NCBI GenBank assembly: GCA_025963485.1
Contig: JAOQAO010000137.1
Location: 1-32,196 of the forward strand
Reading direction: 5' to 3'
Length of the DNA stretch: 32,196 bases
Source of the DNA: Bacteroidota bacterium
GTDB lineage: Bacteria > Bacteroidota > Bacteroidia > Chitinophagales > LD1
Under the pieces are notes generated by a model. It was given only the letters and a program-made list of their open reading frames with translations. It ran no database searches and was not told the DNA's origin. Positions 25,093 through 32,005 of the stretch are shown one piece after another; the first letter of the stretch is position 1, and each line of letters opens with the position of its first letter. Made by a program: the position numbers and the translations under genes.

Positions 25093-27081
25093 TTACTTCA
25101 GGCTGACCCTAAACCCGGCAAATACCATAGCACCACGAAGCTGTCCCCATACTAATGACGCATCAAACTGCTTACTGAAGGGTGCGTCATTTGCGACAAT
25201 GGCATTCGATTGTGTCTGATTCAATATGTTTTCTGCACCGATATAGAAGTCCCATTTTTTGTGAAGCGTGTAAGTGATCTGGGCATTCATCAGGAAAAAA
25301 TCTTTGGAGACTAACGGTCGTTGGTTTGCGAGATCATTTGGGCTGGTGTCTGGTACGCGTGCTTTGCCGTACCATGTGAAAGATGTGTTGAAGCGCCATT
25401 GTTTATTCCGCGTGACATACTCCAGCGATGCCAGTCCCTTGTGTCGCGGATGAAATGGCGTTTGCCTTAAGACTCCGCTGTACGTGCTTTTGACATTATC
25501 GAATTTGTAAGCCAGCTTCACATCGAAACCCTTTATTATTTCATATTGCACTTCTGCCTGTACAGAATTGCTATATGACTTGCCTGAAAGATTATAAAAT
25601 CTCAATTGACGTGGGTCTTCCATGTCTACGATCAATTGATTCTCAAAATCGGTCCGATAGAAATCCACACTGATCGATCCTTCACGGAAATCGAGGAAGA
25701 ACTTATATGTCAGGCTGGCGCCGTAGTTCCAGGCGTGCTCAGGAAGGATGTTCTTCTGTAAAGTTATATCGCGGTTATTAGCAAGCATACCGAAGTTCTC
25801 CGCAAAAGGCACTGGCACATGATACCCGCGTCCCGCTGATACGCGAAGGCTGAGATAGTAGAGCATATTCCATTTCAGATTGAAACGAGGTGAGAGAAAG
25901 GGCCCGTATAGTGGATGGTAATCCGCACGCATCCCACCGATCAGGGTCAGCTTATGGTTGTATTCATACGTCAACTCAGCAAAGGCTCCGGGTATTATTT
26001 CCAGTCTCTTGTAAGCAAAAGTGTCAAAGCTCTCGGATGTTTGTCCTGTCTGGAGTGAAGCGCCTACCTTGATGACATTGTCGAGATCACTGGTGTAAGC
26101 GGTCTGATAAATAAAATTGAGGTAACCGAAATGCTCGCGACCGTGATAATCCTTACGGCCTATAAAGCCCGACTGATCGTGGTAGTAGTATTTATATTGC
26201 ACGCCGATACTGGACTTCTCATTGAGGGTAAAACCTGTCTTTGCGAAAGCGTCGGTATGAATGGTGCGCAGCTGCATTCCCCAATATGGTTGAAGCAGTT
26301 TGTCCTTGCCAAAATCAAACTGCATCTGTCCTCCCCTCCTATCCTCGCCCATCACATCAATAGCCGAGATGAATGTAAACCCTTTGCCGCTTTGATATGT
26401 CCAGCGGTTCATGATATTGCCTTCACCGATGAGTGGATTATCGAGAAACCGGTCATGATTGAGGTCCATTTTTAGCCAGTTGTATTGGCCGTGTGTGAGG
26501 AGCATTGTGCTCCACTTTTCGTTCTTCAGTTTGTGTGCTGTATAGATATTGGCTTCTGCACGCAGGTCTTGATTGAGGAAAACATTGGCGTAAAATTTCT
26601 CCGCCGTTTGGGGCTTCTTCAACTCTATATTGAGCTGACCGGTCATAGATTCAAAACCATTGACCACACTGCCCGCACCTTTATTGACCTGGATGCTGCT
26701 CATCCATGGGCCGGGGATATAGTTGAGCCCAAAGGCGCTGCCAAGGCCGCGGATGGCGGGTATATTCTCTATCATGATCTGCGAGTAGGCACCATCGAGG
26801 CCGAGTAGCCTGATCTCTTTAGCGCCGCTGACAGCATCGGAGTAGTTGACATCGACGGAGGCGGAGTTGACAAAGCTCTCGCTGAGATTGCAGCAGGCAT
26901 CTTTGACCAGCGCGCCGGAGTTGATGATCTCGATATTCTGAGCAGATGATTCTTTCCGCGTAGCCTGTTTACGCACTACATCCACAGCATTCATATGCTG
27001 GGTGGTGTCGAAAGCTGACTTCTGAGCGGAGGCGATGAGAGAAAGAACGCTCAGCGACACCAGGCAAAAGATTTTACTCAT
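25093..27081 (-). CDS. TonB-dependent outer-membrane receptor, probably metal-related
   Basis: From ATG 27081 the protein has 662 residues. MSKIFCLVSLSVLSLIASAQ is a clear signal peptide. The plug domain (about 25-155) contains DACCNLSESF, IRLLGLDGAYSQIMIENIPA and VVNGFESMTGQLNIELK. A beta-barrel with alternating aromatic strands follows to the C-terminus, which ends FAGFRVSLK. The N-terminal carboxypeptidase-like domain of many Bacteroidota receptors is absent. An in-frame ATG at 27177 would add 32 residues that block the signal peptide, so I rejected it. The chosen ATG overlaps the stop of the HMA gene by 8 bp, suggesting translational coupling. The cysteine pair in the plug and the HMA partner point to copper or another soft metal, but the substrate is inferred. 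Confidence 0.92.
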   Translation of the reverse strand: MSKIFCLVSLSVLSLIASAQKSAFDTTQHMNAVDVVRKQATRKESSAQNIEIINSGALVKDACCNLSESFVNSASVDVNYSDAVSGAKEIRLLGLDGAYSQIMIENIPAIRGLGSAFGLNYIPGPWMSSIQVNKGAGSVVNGFESMTGQLNIELKKPQTAEKFYANVFLNQDLRAEANIYTAHKLKNEKWSTMLLTHGQYNWLKMDLNHDRFLDNPLIGEGNIMNRWTYQSGKGFTFISAIDVMGEDRRGGQMQFDFGKDKLLQPYWGMQLRTIHTDAFAKTGFTLNEKSSIGVQYKYYYHDQSGFIGRKDYHGREHFGYLNFIYQTAYTSDLDNVIKVGASLQTGQTSESFDTFAYKRLEIIPGAFAELTYEYNHKLTLIGGMRADYHPLYGPFLSPRFNLKWNMLYYLSLRVSAGRGYHVPVPFAENFGMLANNRDITLQKNILPEHAWNYGASLTYKFFLDFREGSISVDFYRTDFENQLIVDMEDPRQLRFYNLSGKSYSNSVQAEVQYEIIKGFDVKLAYKFDNVKSTYSGVLRQTPFHPRHKGLASLEYVTRNKQWRFNTSFTWYGKARVPDTSPNDLANQRPLVSKDFFLMNAQITYTLHKKWDFYIGAENILNQTQSNAIVANDAPFSKQFDASLVWGQLRGAMVFAGFRVSLK

Positions 27082-27433
27082 GAGTACATTTGGCGCCGGC
27101 CCTATACTGGCAGCATTTAGCCAAACCATCGTATGCTTTCTCATCGGCTTTGACGAGATCCGTGTCGTAGCCAGCACCCGCTACGAGGTGATGTATCTTA
27201 TTAATGGTGATCACAGCAGGATCGTATTTGACCTGAAGTTTCTTTGTATCGGGATTCCAGATAGCGGCCTCGATGCCATCGACCTTGAGGCTGCCTTCTA
27301 TGGCCGTTTTGCACATGCCACAATTGCCTGATACTTTGAATGATTCCTTTTTGAATTTTCCGGCTGCAGAAATGGTATTGACAGAGAGAATGGCTATGAT
27401 CAATACGCTTATTATTTTGATATGTTTTTTCAT
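27074..27433 (-). CDS. Periplasmic heavy-metal-associated (HMA) domain protein
   Basis: This 119-residue protein has a signal peptide (about 1-23, ending NTISAA) and one HMA domain. The metal site is SGNCGMCKTAIEG, with the CxxC cysteines spaced as in copper chaperones (C-G-M-C). VKYDPAVITINKIHHLVAGAGYDT completes the ferredoxin-like fold. An extra C-terminal tail, KCCQYRAGAKCTHE, adds three more cysteines and a histidine, possible further metal ligands. It probably passes metal, likely copper(I), to or from a partner in the periplasm. It lies upstream of and overlaps the TonB receptor gene, and follows the HYC_CC_PP gene after 188 bp that include a palindrome and a -7-like element, so it may also have its own promoter. 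Confidence 0.9.
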   Translation of the reverse strand: MKKHIKIISVLIIAILSVNTISAAGKFKKESFKVSGNCGMCKTAIEGSLKVDGIEAAIWNPDTKKLQVKYDPAVITINKIHHLVAGAGYDTDLVKADEKAYDGLAKCCQYRAGAKCTHE

Positions 27434-27548
27434 TTTGTTTTTGATTTTTGTGATCCGGCAAACGGGAATGCTACGTGGATCAATAAATAATTAAACCTTT
27501 CCTTTACTGCTGAGCAGCGCTATACTTTTGATTACAGATTGCTTCGAC

Positions 27549-27576
27549 TTTTCACATGTTTATTTTCACGTGAAAA
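27549..27576. promoter_or_regulatory. Palindrome TTTTCACGTGAAAA with an adjacent half-site
   Basis: Positions 27563-27576 are a perfect 14-bp palindrome centred on CACGTG. A direct near-copy of its left half, TTTTCACATG, lies at 27549-27558, exactly 14 bp away. The cluster is about 115 bp before the HMA start. This looks like an operator for a dimeric regulator; no regulator gene is nearby. Confidence 0.45.
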
Positions 27577-27601
27577 AAGATATCGCAATGACGCGGGGAA
27601 A

Positions 27602-27609
27602 CAAAAATA
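27602..27609 (-). promoter_or_regulatory. Possible -7 element for the HMA-TonB pair
   Basis: On the minus strand this reads TATTTTTG, matching TAnnTTTG. No -33 TTG is seen at the usual distance. If used, transcription would start near 27595 and the palindrome at 27563-27576 would lie about 20-30 bases downstream. Confidence 0.3.
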
Positions 27610-27621
27610 CTGAAAGGATTT

Positions 27622-27996
27622 TTACAGACGGAAAACGCAGATCGCGATATTGATGTCTTTTTTGGGTGGCGGGGCGAAAGCCTCGCAGACTAACCCTGAG
27701 ACACAGGAAGTAGGATATGGATCAAAGCAGGTCTTGACTATGTAGCTGACCTGATAGAATATTTTGTCGAAAGAGGGGCTAAAGGTGATAACAGTTGAAG
27801 CGCTTTGTGTATCATCAATTTTATAAAATGCCAGGCGGTCGCTGCAACAGCCCTTTTTGCAGTCTTTTTCTTCGCTGGAATTCAGAACAAGATTAAGTGA
27901 TTGGAGTTTGCCACAGCAGTAATGCGCCTTGATAGCCACTCCCGAAGAAGAGATTATATAGAGCATCAATAATAAGATGGCGACCACTTTTCTCAT
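27622..27996 (-). CDS. HYC_CC_PP family protein
   Basis: This 124-residue protein has a signal peptide or N-terminal anchor (about 1-25) followed at once by HYCCGKL, then a cysteine cluster KDCKKGCCSD (about 45-54) and a late APPPKK. These are the motifs for which the HYC_CC_PP family of Bacteroidota is named. Members often lie next to HMA-domain proteins and TonB receptors, as here, and the many Cys and His residues suggest a role in metal handling outside the cytoplasm. The biochemical function is not known. It is the first gene of the HYC_CC_PP / HMA / TonB-receptor set and is divergent from the GH25 muramidase gene, with 134 bp between the starts. Confidence 0.85.
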   Translation of the reverse strand: MRKVVAILLLMLYIISSSGVAIKAHYCCGKLQSLNLVLNSSEEKDCKKGCCSDRLAFYKIDDTQSASTVITFSPSFDKIFYQVSYIVKTCFDPYPTSCVSGLVCEAFAPPPKKDINIAICVFRL

Positions 27997-28130
27997 TGCA
28001 GATTAAAGGTATTTATAAATTCTGAGCGGAAAAAATATTTTTTAACGTATTTAACTTCTTTTTAAAGATAGCGTTTACCCATTTTAGGGTATACTGAAAA
28101 CCCAAATATCCGTTATGTTTATAGCTCTGG

Positions 28131-28970
28131 ATGGCAAAAAAGAATAAACGGTGGGAAAAGGCGGCTGTGGCGGCATTGCTATTTATAGCATTGGCTTACG
28201 TCATCGTATATTACCATAAGCCCCTGACCCGGTACTGCTACAAAATATACAGAGTATACAAACGCCACCACCGCAAATCGGCAAAAGACAGCTTTCAGGC
28301 GATCAATTTCCCGGCGGGCTTTGCCATACACGGGATAGATATCTCGCATTACCAGGAAGATTTCAACTGGGACAACCTGCGTACCAAAACAACGGATGGT
28401 GACACGGTAGACTTTAGCTTCGCATTTATGAAGGCTACTGAGGGGCCGTGGAGAGAGGACCCGGCCTTTGCAGGAAACTGGGAAGATGCGCATGATCACC
28501 ATATATATTGTGGCGCTTATCACTACTTCCTGGCAGATAAGGATGCTAAAAGACAGGCAGATAACTTCATCTCCTCTGTCAATCTACACGAGGGTGACCT
28601 GCCTCCTGTGATCGACATAGAAGATACCCGGGGGAAATCCAAGCAGGAGATCGTGGATGGCGTGAAAACCATGTCAAGGCTGCTGGAGCTGAAATACGGA
28701 AGCAAACCGATCATCTATTCGAATATCAATTTCATCGAGGATTACCTTTCGGATGATTTTCCGGACCATTATTTCTGGGTAGCACACTTCTATGAGGAGG
28801 AGCTCGAGGTGTCTGATGAGATACACTGGCTATTCTGGCAGCATAATGACAAGGCGATGATGCTGGGCTATGACCAGAAGGTGGATGTAAATGTATTTAA
28901 CGGAAATACGATTGAACTCAGAAATATACTGATACATGAAGGGCCAAGGATACGGCCCAATCCGGAGTAG
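28131..28970 (+). CDS. Membrane-anchored GH25 muramidase (lysozyme)
   Basis: This 279-residue glycoside hydrolase of family 25 cleaves the MurNAc-GlcNAc bond of peptidoglycan. A lysine-rich N-terminus and one membrane segment (about 11-28) anchor it; a basic linker (about 29-52) follows. The TIM-barrel domain starts at HGIDISHYQ (D70 in the active site) and includes FAFMKATEG (98-105), GAYHYF and the catalytic pair region VIDIEDT (160-166, with E164 as the likely acid). WLFWQHNDKA near the end completes the family pattern. With the anchor, it would face the periplasm. It is convergent with the NadR-type kinase gene and the two stop codons touch with no gap. Confidence 0.92.
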   Translation: MAKKNKRWEKAAVAALLFIALAYVIVYYHKPLTRYCYKIYRVYKRHHRKSAKDSFQAINFPAGFAIHGIDISHYQEDFNWDNLRTKTTDGDTVDFSFAFMKATEGPWREDPAFAGNWEDAHDHHIYCGAYHYFLADKDAKRQADNFISSVNLHEGDLPPVIDIEDTRGKSKQEIVDGVKTMSRLLELKYGSKPIIYSNINFIEDYLSDDFPDHYFWVAHFYEEELEVSDEIHWLFWQHNDKAMMLGYDQKVDVNVFNGNTIELRNILIHEGPRIRPNPE

Positions 28971-29489
28971 TTATAACTTCATATGCTCCTCTATGGTGCT
29001 GATCGCATTGTCCAGGCGGAGCATCCCTTTGCCTGATATGACGCCAAAGTCGGCATCCAGCCTCTCCAGCTCCTCCTGAAACCGGTTGAAAAGCATCTCC
29101 CGGTCACCGGGATTTGCACGCTGACCATCGGCGACCCAGGGGATATCGATATCGGTCAGCAGGTAGAGGTCAAAGCGGTTCTTTGTAATATGATCTGTAA
29201 GCCATAAAGGCACCTCCCATGTATAAAAATCCAGCCATATTTTGTACGCGATCATATCGGTATCGGAGAATAATATGCGGTTTGCTTTGATGCTTTGTTC
29301 GCGCTCGAGTTCTATCTGGCCTTTAGCCATTTTCAGGACATCCTCGCGGGTATATTGCATGCCGTTTTTGTCCAGGTACTCCCGTGCATACTCGGGCACA
29401 TAAACAGTGTCGTAGAGTTCTGCCAATTGTTTGACGAGTTCGGTCTTACCGGTGGACTCTGGTCCTGTGACAGCTATCTTATACAGCAT
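28971..29489 (-). CDS. NadR-type ribosylnicotinamide kinase (P-loop ATPase)
   Basis: From ATG 29489 the protein has 172 residues. The P-loop GPESTGKTEL (9-18) is the specific form found in the kinase domain of NadR. The segment YVPEYAREYLDKNG and the acidic IPWVADGQRANPGDR further fit ribosylnicotinamide kinases. The nucleotidyltransferase and DNA-binding domains of full NadR are absent. It should phosphorylate nicotinamide riboside to NMN in the cytosol. A longer in-frame start at 29549 is disfavoured because the P-loop normally begins within about ten residues of the N-terminus. The start overlaps the end of the PnuC gene by 11 bp, so uptake and trapping of the same substrate are likely coupled. 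Confidence 0.85.
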   Translation of the reverse strand: MLYKIAVTGPESTGKTELVKQLAELYDTVYVPEYAREYLDKNGMQYTREDVLKMAKGQIELEREQSIKANRILFSDTDMIAYKIWLDFYTWEVPLWLTDHITKNRFDLYLLTDIDIPWVADGQRANPGDREMLFNRFQEELERLDADFGVISGKGMLRLDNAISTIEEHMKL

Positions 29490-30054
29490 TGGCGAGGTGT
29501 TTTTTCCATTTGAAATAGCCATAAATAGCCATGATCGTGTAGGCGCCAAAAAGGATAGGGTAAAACCAGCCCCCTTTCATCGCATAAAGTATCATCGCGA
29601 GTGGATCCGCTACTAACCAGAGGAGCCAGTTTTCGATATACTTTTTGGTAGACATCCAGGTGGCGAGAAAACTCAGGATGGTCACCCCTGCATCGAGATA
29701 TGGCAGGGAGTTGCTGGTGTAATGCTCTAGTACAGTGCCAAAGGCAAGGATAAGCAAAGCAGACAACCCGAGAAGGGCGATCAAAAGTGAAGGTTTGATC
29801 TTTGTGACAGGTATCTCGGCAGCTTTGTTTTCTCCACCCCAGAGGAACCAGCCGTAAATGCCGACTACGACATAATAAGAGTTGAGGATGGTATCCATAT
29901 AGAGATGCTGCTGGATATTGCTGGCGACAAAGAGGGCGGATCCAATGACGCCTACTATCCAGCCGATCCTTTTCTCCAGCGCAATAAGGATAACATAAAG
30001 AAAACCAAGCACTACGATAGTGATCTCGAGCAATGTGGCAAAGGAGACTGACAT
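29479..30054 (-). CDS. pnuC: PnuC-type vitamin transporter, probably for nicotinamide riboside
   Basis: From ATG 30054 this is a 191-residue membrane protein with about seven hydrophobic segments. Family signatures are present: EKRIGWIVGVIGSALF, NSYYVVVGIYGWFLW and ENWLLWLVADPL, the last with the conserved W-x2-W-x3-D pattern. PnuC transporters move the substrate by facilitated diffusion, and a kinase traps it inside. The overlapping NadR-type kinase gene therefore supports nicotinamide riboside as substrate. Some Bacteroidota PnuC relatives (PnuT) carry thiamine, and a thiamine-phosphate-synthase-like gene is divergent here, so thiamine is a weaker alternative. Other in-frame starts exist at 30117 and 30177; 30117 is compatible with the predicted promoter. 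Confidence 0.88.
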   Translation of the reverse strand: MSVSFATLLEITIVVLGFLYVILIALEKRIGWIVGVIGSALFVASNIQQHLYMDTILNSYYVVVGIYGWFLWGGENKAAEIPVTKIKPSLLIALLGLSALLILAFGTVLEHYTSNSLPYLDAGVTILSFLATWMSTKKYIENWLLWLVADPLAMILYAMKGGWFYPILFGAYTIMAIYGYFKWKKHLANAV

Positions 30055-30148
30055 GGACGTGAAGATAAATATAATAGCATCCCAACTCCTAAGGCGCGGA
30101 GCTAAAACAACTAACATCAGCAGTGATCTGTTAAGAAATATGGGCGTA

Positions 30149-30177
30149 CAAAAGATATGTTGGACGAAATGAAACAA
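30149..30177 (-). promoter_or_regulatory. Possible promoter of the pnuC-kinase pair
   Basis: On the minus strand TTG (30177-30175) is followed after 17 bases by TATCTTTT (30157-30150), one mismatch from TAnnTTTG, with a G next. Transcription would start near 30143, upstream of both candidate pnuC starts (30117 and 30054). Confidence 0.35.
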
Positions 30178-30267
30178 GCGACTATCTGCATCGTAAGTGT
30201 ATACGAGGCAAATCCCTTAACCCTATTAAACAAAAGAAACTGCATGCACACTTCGCGCAATACTCCG

Positions 30268-30915
30268 ATGAAACTGGTCATGATGACCAATCCAACCAAT
30301 ATTAAGTTTGAAACTGAGACCATTAACAGGTTATTCAGGGAGGGCCTGGACGAGTTGCATATACACAAACCGGATTTCGGAAAGGAAGCCTATATCAAGT
30401 TTCTGGACAATATTGATTCCGAATTTCATTCGAAACTGGTTTTGCATGACCACTATTCACTGGTGCATCTGTATGGCATCAACAAAATCCATGTCAGCAG
30501 GAACTGGGGAAATGGCGTGATGGCGGATTTCATCCTAAATCGCATCATACTGCGTGGTAAAAAAGTGATCAAGACCATCTGTACAAGCAGCTGTGTAGAC
30601 CTATATAAAGCTGTACGCGGCGAAGATGAGATCATGCTCGGACCGATCTTTGGCCGGTCTATGTATATGGTGAACAATCAACTTTTCAAAACTGAGGAGA
30701 TCGCACGTGCGGTCAGGCACTGCAAAGTGCCCGTACTAGGAATAGGCGGGGCGTCTCTGGAAAATATCGAGGTGTTTAAAAATGCAGGATTTGCAGGTGT
30801 CGTGTTACAGAAAAGTATCTGGGCAAGTGCTGATCCAATAGCTGCATTCATAGAACTGAGGGATAAGGTAAATGAAGTGATAGAGGAACCGCAGACACTG
30901 AGGATAGCGATATAG
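30268..30915 (+). CDS. Thiamine-phosphate-synthase-like protein (ThiE/TenI superfamily)
   Basis: From ATG 30268 the protein has 215 residues, normal for ThiE or TenI. The second half carries the phosphate-binding pattern of this TIM-barrel family: MLGPIFGRSM, VPVLGIGGASLENIEVFKNAGFAGVVLQKSIW. The first half differs from true ThiE: the QLRxK strand is LHIHKPD, the HVGQxD segment is KIHVSRNW, and the TxTK segment after GPIFG is missing. It may be an authentic but diverged thiamine phosphate synthase, or a TenI-like protein of another function. I chose 30268 because upstream codons (in frame from about 30157) show no family resemblance; an ATG at 30244 is possible. It is divergent from pnuC and I saw no THI-box in the gap. 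Confidence 0.75.
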   Translation: MKLVMMTNPTNIKFETETINRLFREGLDELHIHKPDFGKEAYIKFLDNIDSEFHSKLVLHDHYSLVHLYGINKIHVSRNWGNGVMADFILNRIILRGKKVIKTICTSSCVDLYKAVRGEDEIMLGPIFGRSMYMVNNQLFKTEEIARAVRHCKVPVLGIGGASLENIEVFKNAGFAGVVLQKSIWASADPIAAFIELRDKVNEVIEEPQTLRIAI

Positions 30916-30923
30916 GGTCCCTC

Positions 30924-30948
30924 TAAGTCTCCCCTTTGGGGAGACTTA
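30924..30948. terminator. Strong bidirectional terminator hairpin
   Basis: TAAGTCTCCCC and GGGGAGACTTA form a perfect 11-bp stem around a TTT loop, 9 bases after the ThiE-like stop and 32 bases from the LdcA stop. It lies between two convergent genes and can serve both, although U-tracts are short. Confidence 0.75.
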
Positions 30949-30979
30949 ACAGCCGAATACAATTTTCACACAATAATTA

Positions 30980-31876
30980 TTATGCAATAGACGCTCCTGT
31001 GGTGTCTATTTTCATGTGGGTGACCTTGCCTAATACAAGGGTGTTATTATCTGCTATATGCCCTGCCGGGAAACCGAAACATACAGGGTAATTGAATTCT
31101 GCCACATGTTCTAAAATGATCTCTTCCGCGTTTTTACCAAATGGAATGGTGCTGTCGCGCATGTCGGTCATGCCACCTACGATCAGGCCGGCCAGGTCAT
31201 TCAGTTTGCCTGAGCGTTTGAGGTTGATCATCATACGGTCGACGTGATAGAGGTACTCGTCGATGTCTTCGAGGAATAGTATTTTGCCGCCTGTGTTGAA
31301 GCCGGATTTGGTGCCTGTGATACTATAGAGGATGGAGAGATTGCCTCCGATGGTCACTCCTTTTGCTGTGCCCGCTCTATTAAGTGGATGAGGGGGCACG
31401 GTAAATTGTACTGGTTCTCCGAAGAGTTGTTTCCTGAAAGACTCGATGGCCTCTGATGTATTTTTTGGAAAAAAGACAGGGACAGATGAATGCAGCGTCT
31501 GCACGCCGAGGGTCTGATTGAGATGAATATGTATGTAGGTCATGTCGCTGAAACCGGCGAACCATTTAGGATGCTCCAGCATGCCCGTCCAGTCAATATC
31601 ATCCATCATGCGCACGGTACCATAGCCACCGCGTGCGCAGATGATGGCTTTGACCTCCGGATCATTGATAGCTTGCTGAAAATCAGACAGGCGCTCGGCA
31701 TCGGTACCTGCAAACTGATGATCAGCGAGGCCAATGGTTTTGCCAATTTTTACTTTCAGGCCCCAGCTTTCGAATACCTGAATGGAGAATGCCAGTTCCT
31801 CGTGAGTGATCTTGCGTGCTGTACTGAGGATGATGATGGTGTCACCTTTTTGTAGATATGGGGGGCGTAGGAGCAT
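30980..31876 (-). CDS. Muramoyltetrapeptide carboxypeptidase (LD-carboxypeptidase, S66)
   Basis: This 298-residue serine peptidase removes the terminal D-alanine from muropeptide tetrapeptides during cytosolic recycling of peptidoglycan. The N-terminus RPPYLQKGDTIIILSTARK is typical of the family. The catalytic triad can be placed at S110 (FAGFSDMT), E203 (FLEDIDEYL) and H273 (GFPAGHIADNN), and the ARGGYG motif (81-86) lies where expected. No signal peptide is present, which fits a cytosolic enzyme of the LdcA type. Its nearest functional neighbour is the GH25 muramidase at 28131, but the two are not in one operon. Microcin-immunity MccF proteins share this fold; length and motifs do not exclude that role. 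Confidence 0.92.
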   Translation of the reverse strand: MLLRPPYLQKGDTIIILSTARKITHEELAFSIQVFESWGLKVKIGKTIGLADHQFAGTDAERLSDFQQAINDPEVKAIICARGGYGTVRMMDDIDWTGMLEHPKWFAGFSDMTYIHIHLNQTLGVQTLHSSVPVFFPKNTSEAIESFRKQLFGEPVQFTVPPHPLNRAGTAKGVTIGGNLSILYSITGTKSGFNTGGKILFLEDIDEYLYHVDRMMINLKRSGKLNDLAGLIVGGMTDMRDSTIPFGKNAEEIILEHVAEFNYPVCFGFPAGHIADNNTLVLGKVTHMKIDTTGASIA

Positions 31877-31936
31877 GGGGACAAAGGAATAATTAATAGT
31901 TAAGAATTAATAATGGCACTCCAAGTAATTAAAGCA

Positions 31937-31961
31937 CACGGATGACACGGATAAAACGGAT
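31937..31961. repeat. CACGGAT short tandem repeat
   Basis: CACGGAT occurs at 31937-31943 and 31946-31952, and a shortened ACGGAT at 31956-31961. From general knowledge, similar GATxxCACGGAT sequences are scattered between genes in many Bacteroidota. Function is unknown. Confidence 0.5.
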
Positions 31962-31987
31962 CTGATTCCAGAATTTTAAACCCGAGC

Positions 31988-32005
31988 CATTAGATTAGTC
32001 TAATG
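31988..32005. other. Perfect 7-bp hairpin at the right edge
   Basis: CATTAGA and TCTAATG are exact inverted repeats around a TTAG loop, followed on the plus strand by ATTTT. It could be a weak terminator for a gene outside the window or part of a repeat element. Confidence 0.35.

Noticed and set aside
29474-30085. Minus-strand frame of 203 codons overlapping pnuC
   Set aside because: It is the +1 shadow of pnuC. Its translation is rich in Cys, Arg and Tyr without domain sense, whereas the pnuC frame has family signatures.
30055-30267. TPP riboswitch (THI-box) between pnuC and the ThiE-like gene
   Set aside because: I searched both strands for the CUGAGA and the distal conserved segments and did not find them. 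A covariance-model search would settle it.
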